From Fulvia fulva (Eukaryota; Ascomycota; Dothideomycetes; Mycosphaerellales; Mycosphaerellaceae): a stretch of 64,000 nucleotides of DNA. Below are positions 1 through 11,451 of this stretch, one piece after another. The stretch is from assembly GCF_020509005.1 (NCBI RefSeq), contig NC_063012.1, positions 3,968,001 through 4,032,000 of the forward strand, written 5' to 3'. The notes under the pieces were generated by a model. The model was given only the letters and a program-made list of their open reading frames with translations. It was not told the DNA's origin and did not search any database. Within the stretch, counting starts at the first letter, position 1; each line of letters starts with the position of its first letter. The translations under genes and the position numbers were made by a program.

Positions 1-1937
1 CGTCCGTGTGATTCGATCTTATTGCGGTCAAGGAAGATGGTCAAGTCCGACAGGTCGTTCTTAGAGTATTGCAGCTCGCAGAACTCCTTTCCAGCTGACA
101 AGAAAGTCTGGAGGAGAGCAAATCGAGCCTGCATATGAGCTTGTCCCCATTTTCGAGAGTTCGGATCCCAGAACTGCAGGGCGGCGACACCTGCGCGCGC
201 CATTTGAAGGTAGCAGACAAACAGGACATCACCTGCGACACCATTGATGTCTTCTTTGCCGTCGCCAAAGCCGAAGATCTGAAGGATACCGTAGTCCGGA
301 CACAGACTCATTGCTACAGCCTCTGCTCTGCACTCCTCATAGCTTGGACCCATGCCACCAAATACGGTGCCCCAGGTCTCCCCAGGCTTATACCATGTGG
401 AAATTGGCTTTCCAGTGATGGGCGAAGTAGGTGGGTTCTTGTGATCAAAGTTGTATTTGCCAGTCTCAGTCTCTTGCAGCAGCTTACCGCAGCCATGACC
501 CAGCAACTCGTGTAGGCCAACTTGGACCTCGAATGCTTCGTCCTTGTGCTTATCCCATAGGTCTTGGTCCTCGGCCTTGATGAACGGCGTTGGCTCTTTT
601 GGCGCGGCGGCGCTCAGGACGTTTCCCAACGAAACGTTCTTGAAGCCGTCGTTTTGCCGAACCATATCATAGTTGGGAATGTTGATGCCTGCAGGAATTC
701 CGCTGCCTGCAAATGTCAAGACTTCGAGCGAAGTGAAATCTGGCGCCAGAAACTTGTCTTTTTCGAAGGCTTCTGGCCATGGGAGTTTCGGGATTTGCTT
801 TGGCGCAGACTCAACCAACTTGCTGAAGGCTTTAGTGCGCTCCTTATTGATCATGGCTGCGAAGCCTTCCCACTCTCCACGAATGCCATGAGGATCTCGA
901 TAAGTCTCGATAAAGCCAATGTTGCATTCGACCATGGGGCCCTTGTCCTTGATCCAGTGACGCTGAGAATCGAGATGCGCATACATTGATCCATCGTGGA
1001 AGGCTTTGACATACTCGCCTTGCATCTTGTCTTCTTCCTCGTTCAGGGCGAACTTCTTGGCCTCCGTCAGGTTGCGAGCAATCTTGCCCATCTCAGTCTT
1101 GTGGTCTCCGTAGACGAGACTGAGCTTCTTGCCTTTGAGTGGTCCCTCGAGCGTCCATTGCGACTCCTTCAGATCGCGCTGGGCTGGCTCAGTCACTGCG
1201 GATGCAATCAGCAGCTCAAAATCGCCGGATCCGAGCTTGCGAAGCCTCGTGTTCTCTGGCATGAGCGCAAGATCCTTCACGAAGTCCGACACGTACGTGA
1301 TCTCCGCTTTTGTGATGTCGGGTGAGTCTGGGTAGTAAGTGGATACATGGCCTTCGTCAAGGTAGCCCAAGTGCATTTTTGAGATCGAATTCGATTCGTA
1401 GACATCGTCTTTGACCTGAGCCCAGAGCTTCTCAGCCTCAGGTGAAGACTTTGCCAGCGCCGTGACTTGCTCTGTTTCGACACGAGGAATGAACTTTGAA
1501 TCGCCAAAGCTCTTGTAGTTACCAGTGTTGCCGATGAACTGGGCTGCGTAGTTCAGAAACTGTTGTAGGTCTTCATCACTGACGCCGGCATTCGACGAGA
1601 GCTTCTTCCAGTCACCTATATGTCTATCAGCCCGAGGAACGAGAGCTGAGGAGCCTTCGATAGTTACCATTGCAGCTCTTGTGAAGTGCGAGGATGAAAT
1701 CATAGATCAACTCGCTCTCTGGCGAGACCTGGCGCAGATTCACCCTGGTCCCCGCGAGCGCAGCCCTGGAGATGTAGTGCGCATACTTCTTCTCCTTGGT
1801 CGACAGTGCCTCAAAGTGTGGTTTGATGCTTAGTGGTACCACAGTCGGCGGGTCTTTGAGAATGTCAGCAGTGTTCAGGTGGCAAGCAAGGCGGACTCAC
1901 CATCTGCCAGGTACTGCTTCAGCGTGGCATCATCCAT
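1..1937 (-). CDS. DPP3: Dipeptidyl peptidase III (M49 zinc peptidase), 3' end outside the window
   Basis: Cytosolic zinc exopeptidase that removes dipeptides from the N-termini of short peptides. Three exons are visible (1901-1937, 1668-1853, 1-1615), with introns at 1854-1900 and 1616-1667, both GT-AG. The start ATG at 1937 gives MDDATLKQYLAD; an in-frame ATG at 1952 is possible. About 612 residues are present and the C-terminus runs off the left edge; the family is usually about 700 residues. The M49 signature HELLGHGCGK lies near residue 443 (plus positions 483-512), and the second zinc-ligand motif EECRAE near residue 503. The stretch GNTGNYKSFGDSKFIPR is typical of the family's N-terminal half. 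No lesion is seen in the visible part. Identification is firm; the exact start is less so. Confidence 0.95.
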
Positions 1938-2387
1938 TGCGTTCTCCAACATCTTTACGGCCGGTGAAGGTGTTGTGCAGTGTATTCTTGATCCTGCAAG
2001 GCGAATCATACGGGAAGTGGTCGCGTGCAGTCGAGGTACAGGAACTTGAAGCTTGGGAGCCACCACAGCCAGGATTCCCTGCATGAGGTGCGCAGCAAGT
2101 GGGGTGGAGGAAGGAAGGAAGGAAGAGTTTGTAGTCAGGAAAGACAGCAGCAGCACGCAAGTGTTTCGTCAAAAGCTCCATACAATAACAACTATGCAAT
2201 TACAGCACGACGAACACGCCTACATAACGGTGAACAGTGTCTGCTGGGGTATCGATCATTATCCTCCTGACGCCGCCATCGATGTCCAAACTAGCGAAAT
2301 CATGCTCTCTTCAACTGGTGTGTGTTCTGCTTGAACGCTCGAAATATATCATATGCATTTCCAGACTTTTGTAACCAACGCTCAAAC
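1938..2387. other. Intergenic region
   Basis: Upstream of the peptidase gene and downstream of the secreted-protein gene. A short GGAA-rich run lies at about 2104-2125. I see no coding sequence. Confidence 0.5.
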
Positions 2388-3026
2388 CTACAAAAGAGCA
2401 ACGAAGAGCGCGCCGAGACCCAGGACGGCACCGGATGCGACCTTGACGGCGTCAGCTGCAGAGGAGGACTCCGAGGCACCGGCGCTGCCAGTGGCAGAAG
2501 GGTTCTGGCCACCCGAACCGCTTGCGCCCGTCTCAGAACCGCTGCCAGAACCAGATCCGGCAGAGGAAGTGCTGCTGGTCGAGCTGAGAACAACAGTGGT
2601 CGATGGGCCGACAGACACGGTGAAGAAGCTCGTTGAGGTGTTGCTTCCGCCGTGTGCGATTGCGGTGATGCCCGTTGGAAGGCCTGCTGGGATCGTTGCG
2701 ACAGTGCCAACGTTGGTCTCGGCGGCTGGCTGTGAAGTGACTGCGACTTGAGGTCCCGCGTTCGACAGTGTTGGCATGCCGGTGACCACTCCGTCCGAGT
2801 TCGTCAGACTAAGGAAGTTGGTCAGAGTGTTGGAGTAGGTGTAAGTGCTGGAGACGGTCACGGAGCCGCTGATGACTGGAAGAACCTAGCATTGCTTGTC
2901 AGTGGAGTTATCCTTGCGTGAAGGCGTGGAAGAGCGGTGACCCACAGTTGGAGCTTCAGTCGTGGATGCTTCTTGGCCGTACGCAGCAGCCACGAATGGC
3001 GCGAGTGCAAGGATTGAGTAGCGCAT
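2388..3026 (-). CDS. Serine/threonine-rich secreted protein, probably GPI-anchored
   Basis: Two exons (2946-3026 and 2388-2885) around a 60-nt GT-AG intron encode about 192 residues. The first exon starts MRYSILALAPFVAAAYG, a clean signal peptide followed by QEAST. The body is rich in Ser, Thr and Gly (runs such as SSTSSTSSAGSGSGSGSE). The last residues are a hydrophobic tail (VASGAVLGLGALFVALL) preceded by small residues, as in GPI-anchored fungal wall proteins. It therefore probably enters the secretory pathway and stays at the surface or wall. No enzymatic domain is recognised. A soluble secreted protein is the alternative. Confidence 0.75.
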
Positions 3027-3571
3027 GCTTTCGGTCGTCGAAGGAGTCGTTGGTATCAGAGGCTGTTACTGTCGTGTGTTCGATGAATAGCGAAAGGTGG
3101 AATGGAATCGTCGGCAAATGCTGCTGTAGAGACGGCGTGAAGGCTGATGAGCGAGAGAGTATGAGACCGAACAGGAGGGTTGCGAAAGCAGACATGGGCC
3201 TTCTATTTAACAAGCGCCATCTCATTTGCAGCCCGCAAACGCTCCCCTGTCCGTTTGACGGACAAGCTTGCCGAAGTGGATGTGCACAGCAACGCTCTCC
3301 ACAAAACCTCTTCGCAGCAACGCCGTAACCACAATGTCGCCTCTCGAACAGCGCTATTGGTTTGGTGGCGATGGGTACGTACTTGCATGTTGTTGACTGC
3401 TTGGCCTCCAGCTGCAGGAACCTGCTGCCAGCCTGCTTGTTGTAACCGCGGTGACGCGTCTCGACCACGACCTCGCAGCAGCGCAAAAGAGCGCCGTAAA
3501 TAGGTTGCCCGTTTGATGCACGATGCAACGACCGCGCCCAAGCCCCGATCAGCACGAGAACGTGGCGAACG
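3027..3571. other. Intergenic region
   Basis: Promoter-side DNA of the secreted-protein gene up to the MITE. Only short ORFs without recognisable protein character are present. Confidence 0.4.
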
Positions 3572-3580
3572 ACCAAATCA

Positions 3581-3908
3581 GGCAAAACCTATGCGGCAGG
3601 TAACACGTTCCTATGCGGCAGGTAAGCTTCACACCCAGATCCATCAACTTCAGCTTTGATTTTCTCGATAGTTTAGACTCGAAATTGAATACTTGCAGAG
3701 AGCACTTCGAATTGAATTGCGAGACCTCGTACCCTATGCTTTTTGAGCCCCCCTTAGGGGGTTGGGGGGGCAGAAATAGTCGCTGTCCCTCGAAGCAATT
3801 CGAATTGAGCTCTAGAATAAGAGCTCTTGCGGCTATGTTAGCTTCAGGCATCTAAGGCGCTCAAAAGTTACCTTGTCCGGTTAGATTACCTGCCGCATAG
3901 GTTTTGCC
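3581..3908. mobile_element. MITE, Mutator-like, 328 bp, with 9-bp target duplication
   Basis: The two ends are perfect 23-bp inverted repeats beginning GGCAAAACCTATGCGGCAGG (3581-3603 and, inverted, 3886-3908). The bases outside are an identical direct repeat, ACCAAATCA, at 3572-3580 and 3909-3917. A 9-bp duplication is the hallmark of Mutator-like transposition (hAT gives 8 bp, Tc1/mariner gives TA). A second direct copy of 16 bp of the terminal repeat lies at 3610-3625. The interior has no protein-coding capacity, so the element is non-autonomous. The repeats and duplication are seen directly; the superfamily is inferred from duplication length. Confidence 0.88.
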
Positions 3909-3917
3909 ACCAAATCA

Positions 3918-4998
3918 AGACCAGACCAGACCCCCACAGCCCTGCCGTGTTCCCGTCAGATTCTGTTTCGCGCGCACTTTGACGTTGGTCGCCGGAGCAT
4001 TTGTCCCGTCAAGATTCTTATCACGCCGAGTCAAACGTGATTCTTCGCGTGCTGCCGCAATGGCAGTGGCGTCGGCACACGGGCCCGTCCTTGGCCTCAG
4101 CCTGGATCTGCGTCTAGCGTGTTCGCAGTTGTGACCGGCAGGGCAACTGCTCTCCTCCCATTGTGCGTCCTCACCACGAACAAGGCTTCAGTGTTTGGTC
4201 AGACATCAGGCAACCTGCAGTCGCCATTTTCCGATCATTTTGCTGTGGAACATCCATACTGTAGGCCGTAGAGTACTGAGAGCAGCGAACAGAGGAGCAC
4301 ACCAGCGGCCGTCCACAGCCCGTGGCCCGCATGAGCCAACATCTTTGCTCAGAAGTCCGGCTCTTGCGCAACATCACCCAATGGAGACGAGACAATGTCG
4401 ACAGTCGGATTCAATCGCTCTTCATGAGATTCGTGATCCAGGAAGTCCATCCAGGCCAAGCTGCTGGGAAACGCCACCAGCATGACTGGACTGGCCATTG
4501 ACTGAACGAATTGGACTCCCGAGCGTCTCTCCAACCTCTTGCAGTCTACGGAAGGGCAATGCAGAGGGCACAATCATCCATTTCGATGGTCGTATTACTC
4601 AACTGTTGACGCGATGCGTTTCTGGCGTGAAAACTGCACTTTGCATTCCACTTCACTTCGATCACGTGACTCTTCGGAGGGTCAGTTTTTCCGAACTGCA
4701 GCAGTATAACACAAAGTTCCCCGGAGAGAGCTGGCACGGCTTGAACAATTGACCGTAGCTGCCACTCATCGTCGCAATCAAGCCCAACGAAACAAATGCC
4801 GCGGAAGCAATAGATCATGCGACAATGGAGAGCTCGGAAGCGGTCAGAGACGCACACATAAGAAGCGCAATTTCTCGAGTTCCCAATGCTCTTCCTTTCA
4901 CTTCTACATCTTTGAGTTACACCTGCACTTCTCTCTCGTACAGTCGTAGAGTCTGTCCTCCCACGCCGTCAACACATCCTCCTACAGCTTATTGCAAA
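3918..4998. other. Intergenic and promoter region of INO1
   Basis: No convincing gene. Short frames here have no family resemblance. The right part should contain the INO1 promoter and 5' leader. Confidence 0.4.
4663..4668. promoter_or_regulatory. E-box (CACGTG) upstream of INO1
   Basis: A perfect palindromic TCACGTGA core about 490 bp before the INO1 start codon. In fungi such sites bind basic helix-loop-helix factors; yeast INO1 is driven by related sites (CATGTG). That this copy controls INO1 is inference. Confidence 0.3.
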
Positions 4999-4999
4999 G

Positions 5000-5117
5000 G
5001 TACGTGCCGTGCTATTTACCAACTCACGTCCTTCGTTTTGAATCTTTATTCCGTGCTCTTTGCTTTGTTGTGCATCATTTGGCTGCTCATACCAAGCATG
5101 ACTGACGGTGACGGCAG
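5000..5117 (+). other. Putative 5'-UTR intron of INO1
   Basis: A strong donor (AAAG followed by GTACGTG), a CTGAC-like branch site and an acceptor GGCAG lie 34 bp before the start codon and would excise 118 nt of leader. Inferred from splice signals only. Confidence 0.45.
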
Positions 5118-5150
5118 GCATAAACAACAATCGGGGGCCACAAACACACC

Positions 5151-6755
5151 ATGGCACCTCACGCAAATGACACACATGGCTTTGCCACTGGCATGACAGC
5201 AACTCAAATACGCCAAGCACCATCAACGGACTTTGTGGTCGACGCTGCAAACGTCAGCTATGGGCAGGACGACATTCTGAGCAAGTACAACTACCGAACG
5301 ACCTCGGTCAAGCGTGTAGATGGAAAGTATGTCGCGCAGCCGAAGAACACCGTTTATGACTTCAAGACCAAGCGGCACGTGGGCAAGGTCGGCGTCATGT
5401 TGGTCGGCCTTGGAGGTAACAACGGCACGACTGTGACCGCTGGTATCCTGGCCAACCGACGCAAACTGACATGGGAGACTCGAGAGGGTCCTCGAGCTGC
5501 CAATTACTACGGCTCCGTGGTCATGAGCTCCACCGTCAAGCTCGGCACAGAAGCAGAGACTGGCGAAGACGTCAACATTCCACTTCAGAGCATGCTTCCT
5601 ATGGTACACCCCGACGACCTCGTCATTGGAGGATGGGACATCAGCGGTATGGACCTCGCCACAGCCATGGACCGAGCGCAAGTACTTGAGCCGACGCTGA
5701 AGTCGCTCGTTAAGAAGGAGATGGCCAACATCAAGCCACTCCCAAGTATCTACTACCCTGACTTCATTGCCGCAAACCAAGGAGATCGCGCTGATAACGT
5801 GATACCTGGCTCGAAAGCATCCATGGAGCATGTCGAGCACTTGCGAAAGGACATCCGGGATTTCAAGGCCGACAACGATTTGGATAGAGTTATCATATTA
5901 TGGACAGCCAACACAGAGCGATACGCAGATATTGTACCTGGAGTGAATGATACCGCCAAGAACTTGATGGACTCCATCGCCGCTGGTAACGAAGAAATTT
6001 CGCCTTCGACCGTCTTCGCCGTCGCAAGTATCTTGGAGAACGCCCCCTTCATCAACGGCTCTCCACAAAATACCTTCGTCCCAGGTTGCATCCAGCTGGC
6101 AGAACAACACAACGCTTTCATCGGTGGCGACGACTTCAAGTCCGGTCAGACCAAGATGAAGTCCGCCCTCGTCGACTTCCTTATCAACGCCGGCATCAAA
6201 CTCACGTCCATCGCAAGCTACAACCACCTCGGCAACAACGATGGCAAGAACCTCTCCTCCCAGAAGCAGTTCCGCTCCAAGGAGATCAGCAAGTCCAACG
6301 TCGTGGACGACATGGTCGCTGCAAACAACGTCCTCTACAAGAAAGACGAGCACCCAGACCACACCGTCGTCATCAAGTACATGCCTGCCGTCGGCGACAA
6401 CAAGCGTGCTCTCGATGAGTACTACGCCGAGATCTTCCTTGGTGGTCACCAGACCATCAGCATATTCAACGTATGCGAGGACTCTCTGCTAGCCTCGCCT
6501 CTTATCATTGACTTGGTCTTGATTACCGAGCTCATGACCAGGATCCAATGGCGTCACGATGGCGAGGAGCAGTACAAGAACTTTAACAGTGTCCTGAGTG
6601 TATTGAGTTACATGCTCAAGGCGCCTTTGACGCCTTCTGGTACACCTGTTGTCAATGCATTGGCTAAGCAGAGGAGTGCTTTAATCAACATTATGCGGGC
6701 TTGTGTTGGTCTTGAGCCGGAGAATGACATGACGCTCGAGCACAAGCTGTTCTAA
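5151..6755 (+). CDS. INO1: Myo-inositol-1-phosphate synthase
   Basis: Converts glucose 6-phosphate to myo-inositol 1-phosphate with NAD+, the committed step for inositol, phosphatidylinositol and inositol phosphates; cytosolic tetramer. A single uninterrupted 534-residue frame covers the whole family. The Rossmann NAD motif GLGGNNG is at residues 86-92. Other conserved blocks include [23 protein letters not shown], and [14 protein letters not shown] in the catalytic C-terminal half. Length is normal for fungal enzymes. The start chosen is the first ATG; the conserved core begins near residue 27. It ends in TAA and shows no lesion. Confidence 0.97.
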   Translation: MAPHANDTHGFATGMTATQIRQAPSTDFVVDAANVSYGQDDILSKYNYRTTSVKRVDGKYVAQPKNTVYDFKTKRHVGKVGVMLVGLGGNNGTTVTAGILANRRKLTWETREGPRAANYYGSVVMSSTVKLGTEAETGEDVNIPLQSMLPMVHPDDLVIGGWDISGMDLATAMDRAQVLEPTLKSLVKKEMANIKPLPSIYYPDFIAANQGDRADNVIPGSKASMEHVEHLRKDIRDFKADNDLDRVIILWTANTERYADIVPGVNDTAKNLMDSIAAGNEEISPSTVFAVASILENAPFINGSPQNTFVPGCIQLAEQHNAFIGGDDFKSGQTKMKSALVDFLINAGIKLTSIASYNHLGNNDGKNLSSQKQFRSKEISKSNVVDDMVAANNVLYKKDEHPDHTVVIKYMPAVGDNKRALDEYYAEIFLGGHQTISIFNVCEDSLLASPLIIDLVLITELMTRIQWRHDGEEQYKNFNSVLSVLSYMLKAPLTPSGTPVVNALAKQRSALINIMRACVGLEPENDMTLEHKLF

Positions 6756-6923
6756 GGATGGAAGTGGTGGTTGTGATGGCGTTTGTGATCGATCTCCGCA
6801 AGTTTCAGGACTCAATAGAGTTATACCCATAGAATGAGACAATCGTGGTATAATTGTGACGCACATCCAATTGCTCTACTCCTTTCAAATAACTGACCAA
6901 CAGGTCTGGTCAAGGCCGCCTTC

Positions 6924-7555
6924 TCACAGGGGTCTGCCATTAAATTGCCGGACAGCATGATATCTGTACACCTTCGCCGTCTTCACTCGTGTGTCTTTAC
7001 CGCGCCAGATGAAGAATGCCACAAAAGACAGCATGAGCACCCCGATAGCGCCAATGGTGTTGAAGACATTCGCGGTGCCCACGCCAGCGATCCAAGCAGG
7101 CATGGCAAAAACAAAGATTGTGCTGAAGGTGTTCCGTACGAACGTCAAGCCAGTAGGTGCGTCTCCAATGATCTCTGCAACATCGTCAGTACTGTCGTAG
7201 CTAGAGCGACAATCGAAGGAAGTGAACCCAGCTGCCAGGCGAAGTCGTTGTAAGCGCAAGCTTCTGCCAGTATGTCTTTCGTGGGATGTTGGGCTTGAGA
7301 TGGACCACACTGAGGTTCCTGGGTGGTGTATCAAGCTCAACATCCGTGTCAGCGGCCAGCGTCTTCGGTCGTTTCTCCTCGTCGTTGCTGCCACGGGCGT
7401 GTCCGGAGTGATCAGGCACATTATTGATACTGCCTTGTCGACCATCGAGGGTTTCGATGTGGGTGAACTTGGTCGCTTCGAAGCCGAAGACAAACATGAC
7501 CAGCTGTACACCAAACCAGATCGCGCACCACCACCATACCTACCTCCATCTTTGT
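6924..7555 (-). pseudogene. Remnant of an MFS transporter gene
   Basis: Two pieces of a fungal HOL1/DHA1-type major facilitator are recognisable. The first, after an acceptor-like AG near 7554, reads WFGVQLVMFVFGFEATKF, then a cytoplasmic loop ending PRKTYWQKLALTTTSPGSW. The second, in another frame, contains GDAPTGLTFVRNTFSTIFVF and a last helix, and ends FNGRPL followed by TGA at 6924. The 5' half (first six helices) is missing, and several helices between the two pieces are deleted along with a frame change. It cannot encode a transporter. It lies next to a damaged ureohydrolase; shared decay of a transport/catabolism pair is inference. Confidence 0.75.
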
Positions 7556-7846
7556 GACGATGATTGGGAAGGAAAGGGGCGAGGCAAGGGCAAGAGAATG
7601 TACACCCTCTCGGCGCGTGCCTCTTGTTGAGCGGAACCTGGGATCCGTCCGTGCCACCACCACCTAGGCTCTAGGTCTAGTCTACAACCGAACTCCGCTC
7701 ACGATCCACCGCGGCATTCGCAAGCTCCAAGTACGATCCATCAAAGGGCTACCAAGTTAGGTAATGCCATGCGAAAGCAAGATAGCAGACTATAGTGCTT
7801 CCAGCTCCTGCTACGTCTGTTCTCTTTGCGATTGACTACTTGCAAC

Positions 7847-9311
7847 ATGCTCGCGTTCAGTGGCATGCTGGCCTTCCCGGCACTTCTTTGCCATGCCCGC
7901 GACATCACCTTTCCTCCGATCTCCGGCATGCAAACGCCGCTGACTGGCAATGGCGCCAACAATCGAGATCTTGACTTATCCCAGATCATGTTTGCAGGAT
8001 TGACTACCTACGCGAACCTCCCGTATGTGCACTGTCTTGCCGCCGACGAAGAACACGTTGAACCATATGATATCGCGATTTTGGGAGCGCCTTTCGACAC
8101 AGGAGTCACAGCCAGACCCGGAGCGAGATTTGGTCCCAATGGCATTCGGCAGGGATCACAATGAATAAGCCCGGATTTCTCCTGGAATGTCTATACTGGC
8201 ATCTTGATCGTACAATGAGCAAATACCAATAATGGCCGGACCATGTGTAGGCAAGAACGCTTTCCAACAGGGATTGAAAGTCGTTGACTGTGGAGATGCC
8301 CCTCTGACCGTCCTAGTACGTCCTTGCAGTTCCCTGTCCACGCTCTCACTGACAGCTGAAAGGACAACACTATCGCCCTCAAACAGCTTGGTAGAGCACA
8401 CGAGGTAGGAGCCCAGCACAGATTGGATGTCTTCAACTCTGACTTCGTAGATCGTCTCGAATCATAAAGCGAATGCCACTAAGCACGGTATCCCGCGCAT
8501 CATACTGTAACTCTCGGCGGCGATCATACGACTACGCTGCCAGCATTGAGATCCACATACAACCATTGGGGACCAGTTTCTGTCATTCACTTCGACAGTC
8601 ATCTAGACACTTGGGATCCCGATGTTCTGGGAGCGGGTCTATCTCATTATGCGTCAGTCCAGTATTGCTCTATTCAACCCGAAGGCTGACTAAGTCTTCG
8701 TCGATAGTGGCGTAAACCATGGCACATTCTTGCACATCGCGCATGAGGAGGGTTTAATCAAAAACTCATCGATCCACGCAGGAATCAGAGCGCCAGTCTC
8801 GAACAAGAAGTACGATTTCGCCAACGACAAGGCCTGTGGCTTCCACATCCTGAAGGCCCGACATCTCGACAGAATTGGCACTGCCGGCATCATTAAGACG
8901 TTGAAGGATCGAGTAGCTGGCTCGAAAGTCTACATTAGTGTCGACATCGGTGTGTACGCCTAGCTTGGCCATGTCAGCGGTTACTGACTGCTACATTTGC
9001 AGACGTGCTGGACCCAGCGTATGCGCCAGCGACAGGAACTGCTGAAGTGGGAGGCTGGACCACGAGAGAGCTTTTGACGATCCTGGATGGCCTGAGCGGC
9101 ATCGAAGTTGTTGGGGCTGATTTCGGTAAGTGAATGTCAACCCAGCTCAAGCAGATTGCACTGTACTATTCTGACTCGCTCAGTCGAGGTCGCACCGATA
9201 TACGACAGCCCAGGCGAAACTACAGTACTGGCTGCAGCTGAAGTCGTGCATTCGCTCATTCAGCTGATGGCCGATAAGCCTATGGAGTCGATGCGGAAGG
9301 ACGAACTCTGA
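7847..9311 (+). pseudogene. Secreted agmatinase-like ureohydrolase, disabled
   Basis: Fungal agmatinase/guanidinobutyrase-type ureohydrolase, a binuclear manganese enzyme that releases urea from guanidino compounds. The first exon has a signal-like N-terminus ([19 protein letters not shown]) and the conserved [18 protein letters not shown]. Later exons carry [33 protein letters not shown], and SVDI joined by an intron to [15 protein letters not shown]. The end is GETTVLAAAEV and then TGA at 9309-9311. Two lesions are visible. An in-frame TGA at 8162-8164 stands where the family has Arg (RxxSP region), and about one base is lost near 8500-8505, just before the GGDHT metal motif. A GT donor is also missing after NVYTG. 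Several introns (for example after SVDI and after VVGADF) look normal, so damage is recent, unless assembly errors explain it. Confidence 0.8.
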
Positions 9312-9758
9312 AATGAAAGCCGCTAGAGCAATGTGCATGTCGTTGACGTGTTTGCTTGGAGATCGACAGGACTTAGTACAGCAGCTGTCCGCGACGTGAC
9401 AGCACAGCAGGTTGGCAAAAAGAAGCTCAAATGGTCTATCGGCTTTGTGCTGCTCCTTTCAGCAGACTCCCGAAGAGAAAGTCGGAGGTGGAGGGCTGAG
9501 TAGGCTCTCCCTGGAAAGGCTGAACGACTCCGACGCACGTTCAAATGGCAACATGGATAGTAAGCCGCCGTTGCGCTGGCTCGCGTAATTCCTTTATGAC
9601 CATGTCTCCGCTTGTGTCATGGAACAAGCACGGTTATGAACAAAGTCCTGAAGACTTTACCGTTTGCTGTAGGGTTAAACCTGACGAGCAGTACAATATG
9701 TCTCGTCTCACCGAACAGCAGATATGCCAGCGAGATCGACGAGCGCAGTAAGATCAGC
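9312..9758. other. Intergenic region
   Basis: The frame of the following gene is open upstream to 9612 but without family character. I see nothing else. Confidence 0.35.
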
Positions 9759-10967
9759 ATGCCTCCAAAAAGATCATCAGCTCAGCCAGGTAATCCACCT
9801 CCCAACAGTCGCAGAACTACGAGAGCTGCTACAGCAAGCCAGAGAACTGCATTCGCGGCTTCTGGAAAGACTGCGGCCGGCGTAGGACCGCCAATGCTCA
9901 AGACACAATCACAGCCGAAATCCACCGCGCCCACGCCTACGCCTGCAACGAAGCCGAGAGCGACTACGTTGACAACAGAGAATGCACTATCAGGACTCCT
10001 ACCACCTGAAACCCGTTTCTCAACTGGAGTCATCGAAGCACTTGTCGCTCCACGACCAGTACCTTCTCACCAAGCCAGTGTAGCCATCAAAGGTTGTATT
10101 CTTCTGCATGGTCCTCGGGCTATCCGCAAGTACAGCAACGATTTGGAGAATGATAATGAACGACTTGAACTCCAAAGGCTCAAAGCTGTTACAGATCCAC
10201 GTGCAGCGGTCCCTATACCTCATCAAAGAGAGCCCGAGAAGACGACGGATCTTGACCATGGCGACTACGGCGACCTCGGAGGGTCTCGTCATCATAGTGG
10301 TCACTCACTGGGCGACGAGACCGATGACAACATAGACGATCGTCACGTTCAGCCGAATTACGACAAGGGCAAAAAGCCAGTGCACAAAGCCAACACTGCT
10401 CAAGACGCTGAGGAGCCAGGTGACACTCGCAGTGGCTTCCGCTTCGATGACCCAGCTGGTCGTGGGAGTCAGCAGTGTGAGGGCAGCAATCGCAAAGACA
10501 ATGGCGGTGTTTCTCCTCTTCTGTCTGTCCCAATAGACGGTCCAGAAAAGGACTCTCCTACTGGCGTGGACACCATAGGGGCTGACATGGCTCCATCCCT
10601 GAGTATCCTGAAAGAAGACCATTCGGCGTCCAAGAAACGCAAGAGCCAAGTAGCTACTGATCAACGACCTGAGGTGGGAACGACCGATGGATCAGAACAG
10701 CAGAGCCCGACAAAACGAGCCCGTCATTCAGGCCAAGGTAAAGCCGAAGAAGCTCAGCAGCCACCAGTCTTACGCTCTGAGCCTATGGATCAAGCTCGGC
10801 TTACATCTTCTGCTGAACAAATGTCTCGCAAAGGCCACTTGGCTAAGAAGGGAGACCATCGTGTTGAAGACTCTGTTAAGGGCGGCCCTACACAGTCGGT
10901 TGGGACTTCAAGCATGTATTCTCCCAGTGAATACGAGAAGATCTACGAAATAGCGGGCTTTAGATAG
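9759..10967 (+). CDS. Disordered basic/acidic protein of unknown function, probably nuclear
   Basis: A 402-residue frame starting MPPKRSSAQPGNPPP. It is rich in Ser, Thr, Pro, Lys and Glu, with no globular domain I recognise. Candidate nuclear localisation signals are KKRKSQ and PTKRARHSG in the second half. The start was chosen at this ATG because the composition changes there; the frame is open upstream to 9612. The opposite strand shows hydrophobic shadow frames, as expected opposite Asp/Glu/Lys codons. Downstream, another frame to 11194 contains a Cys-rich segment (CVEGRCCAFC) and a Lys/Glu-rich end. A missed intron could join it to this gene, but I cannot place one confidently. Confidence 0.55.
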   Translation: MPPKRSSAQPGNPPPNSRRTTRAATASQRTAFAASGKTAAGVGPPMLKTQSQPKSTAPTPTPATKPRATTLTTENALSGLLPPETRFSTGVIEALVAPRPVPSHQASVAIKGCILLHGPRAIRKYSNDLENDNERLELQRLKAVTDPRAAVPIPHQREPEKTTDLDHGDYGDLGGSRHHSGHSLGDETDDNIDDRHVQPNYDKGKKPVHKANTAQDAEEPGDTRSGFRFDDPAGRGSQQCEGSNRKDNGGVSPLLSVPIDGPEKDSPTGVDTIGADMAPSLSILKEDHSASKKRKSQVATDQRPEVGTTDGSEQQSPTKRARHSGQGKAEEAQQPPVLRSEPMDQARLTSSAEQMSRKGHLAKKGDHRVEDSVKGGPTQSVGTSSMYSPSEYEKIYEIAGFR

Positions 10968-11451
10968 TACTGTGGCTCTGGTCATGAGGTAGAGATTGTG
11001 TTGAAGGTAGATGCTGTGCCTTTTGTAAGATCGAGGACGCCAAGCCTTGCACAGATGTTGGACGTAGTCAAAACAAGTCCAGGATGTCTCAGGCTACCGA
11101 CGATCACTCTGATCAGCGCAACGAGGTGCATGAGATTGAGGCATCAGCTGCATCGCCGGCGAAGGAGGAGAAACGTGGTGGAAAGAACAAGTAGAAGCGG
11201 AAATGTGAAAGTGAGTCGCAGTCGACGTCGGTAAATTGCCTGCAGTACTCGAAAGAGCAGAGGTCTTTTGATACACGTTCTGAGCCAAAGTCTGCCCGCA
11301 GTCTTCTGCTTGACGCGGAGTTTGCGTTCTGCATCGATAACAACCTTTCTGTAATCCTTCATCTGAGCCAAGCTCTATGCTGTGTTCACCTTTGCTGTCT
11401 GCATTCTTCGATATAGTCAGGACTGCCATCCTTAGCCAGATGCTGCTGAAA
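10968..11451. other. Intergenic region with a possible 3' exon
   Basis: Holds the Cys-rich frame (about 10992-11194) discussed under the preceding gene. Otherwise nothing recognisable between the two convergent genes. Confidence 0.3.

Noticed and set aside
10020..10664. Minus-strand frames resembling a multi-span membrane protein
   Set aside because: They are split in different frames and lie opposite an acidic/basic disordered frame; antisense of Asp/Glu/Lys codons reads as hydrophobic residues.
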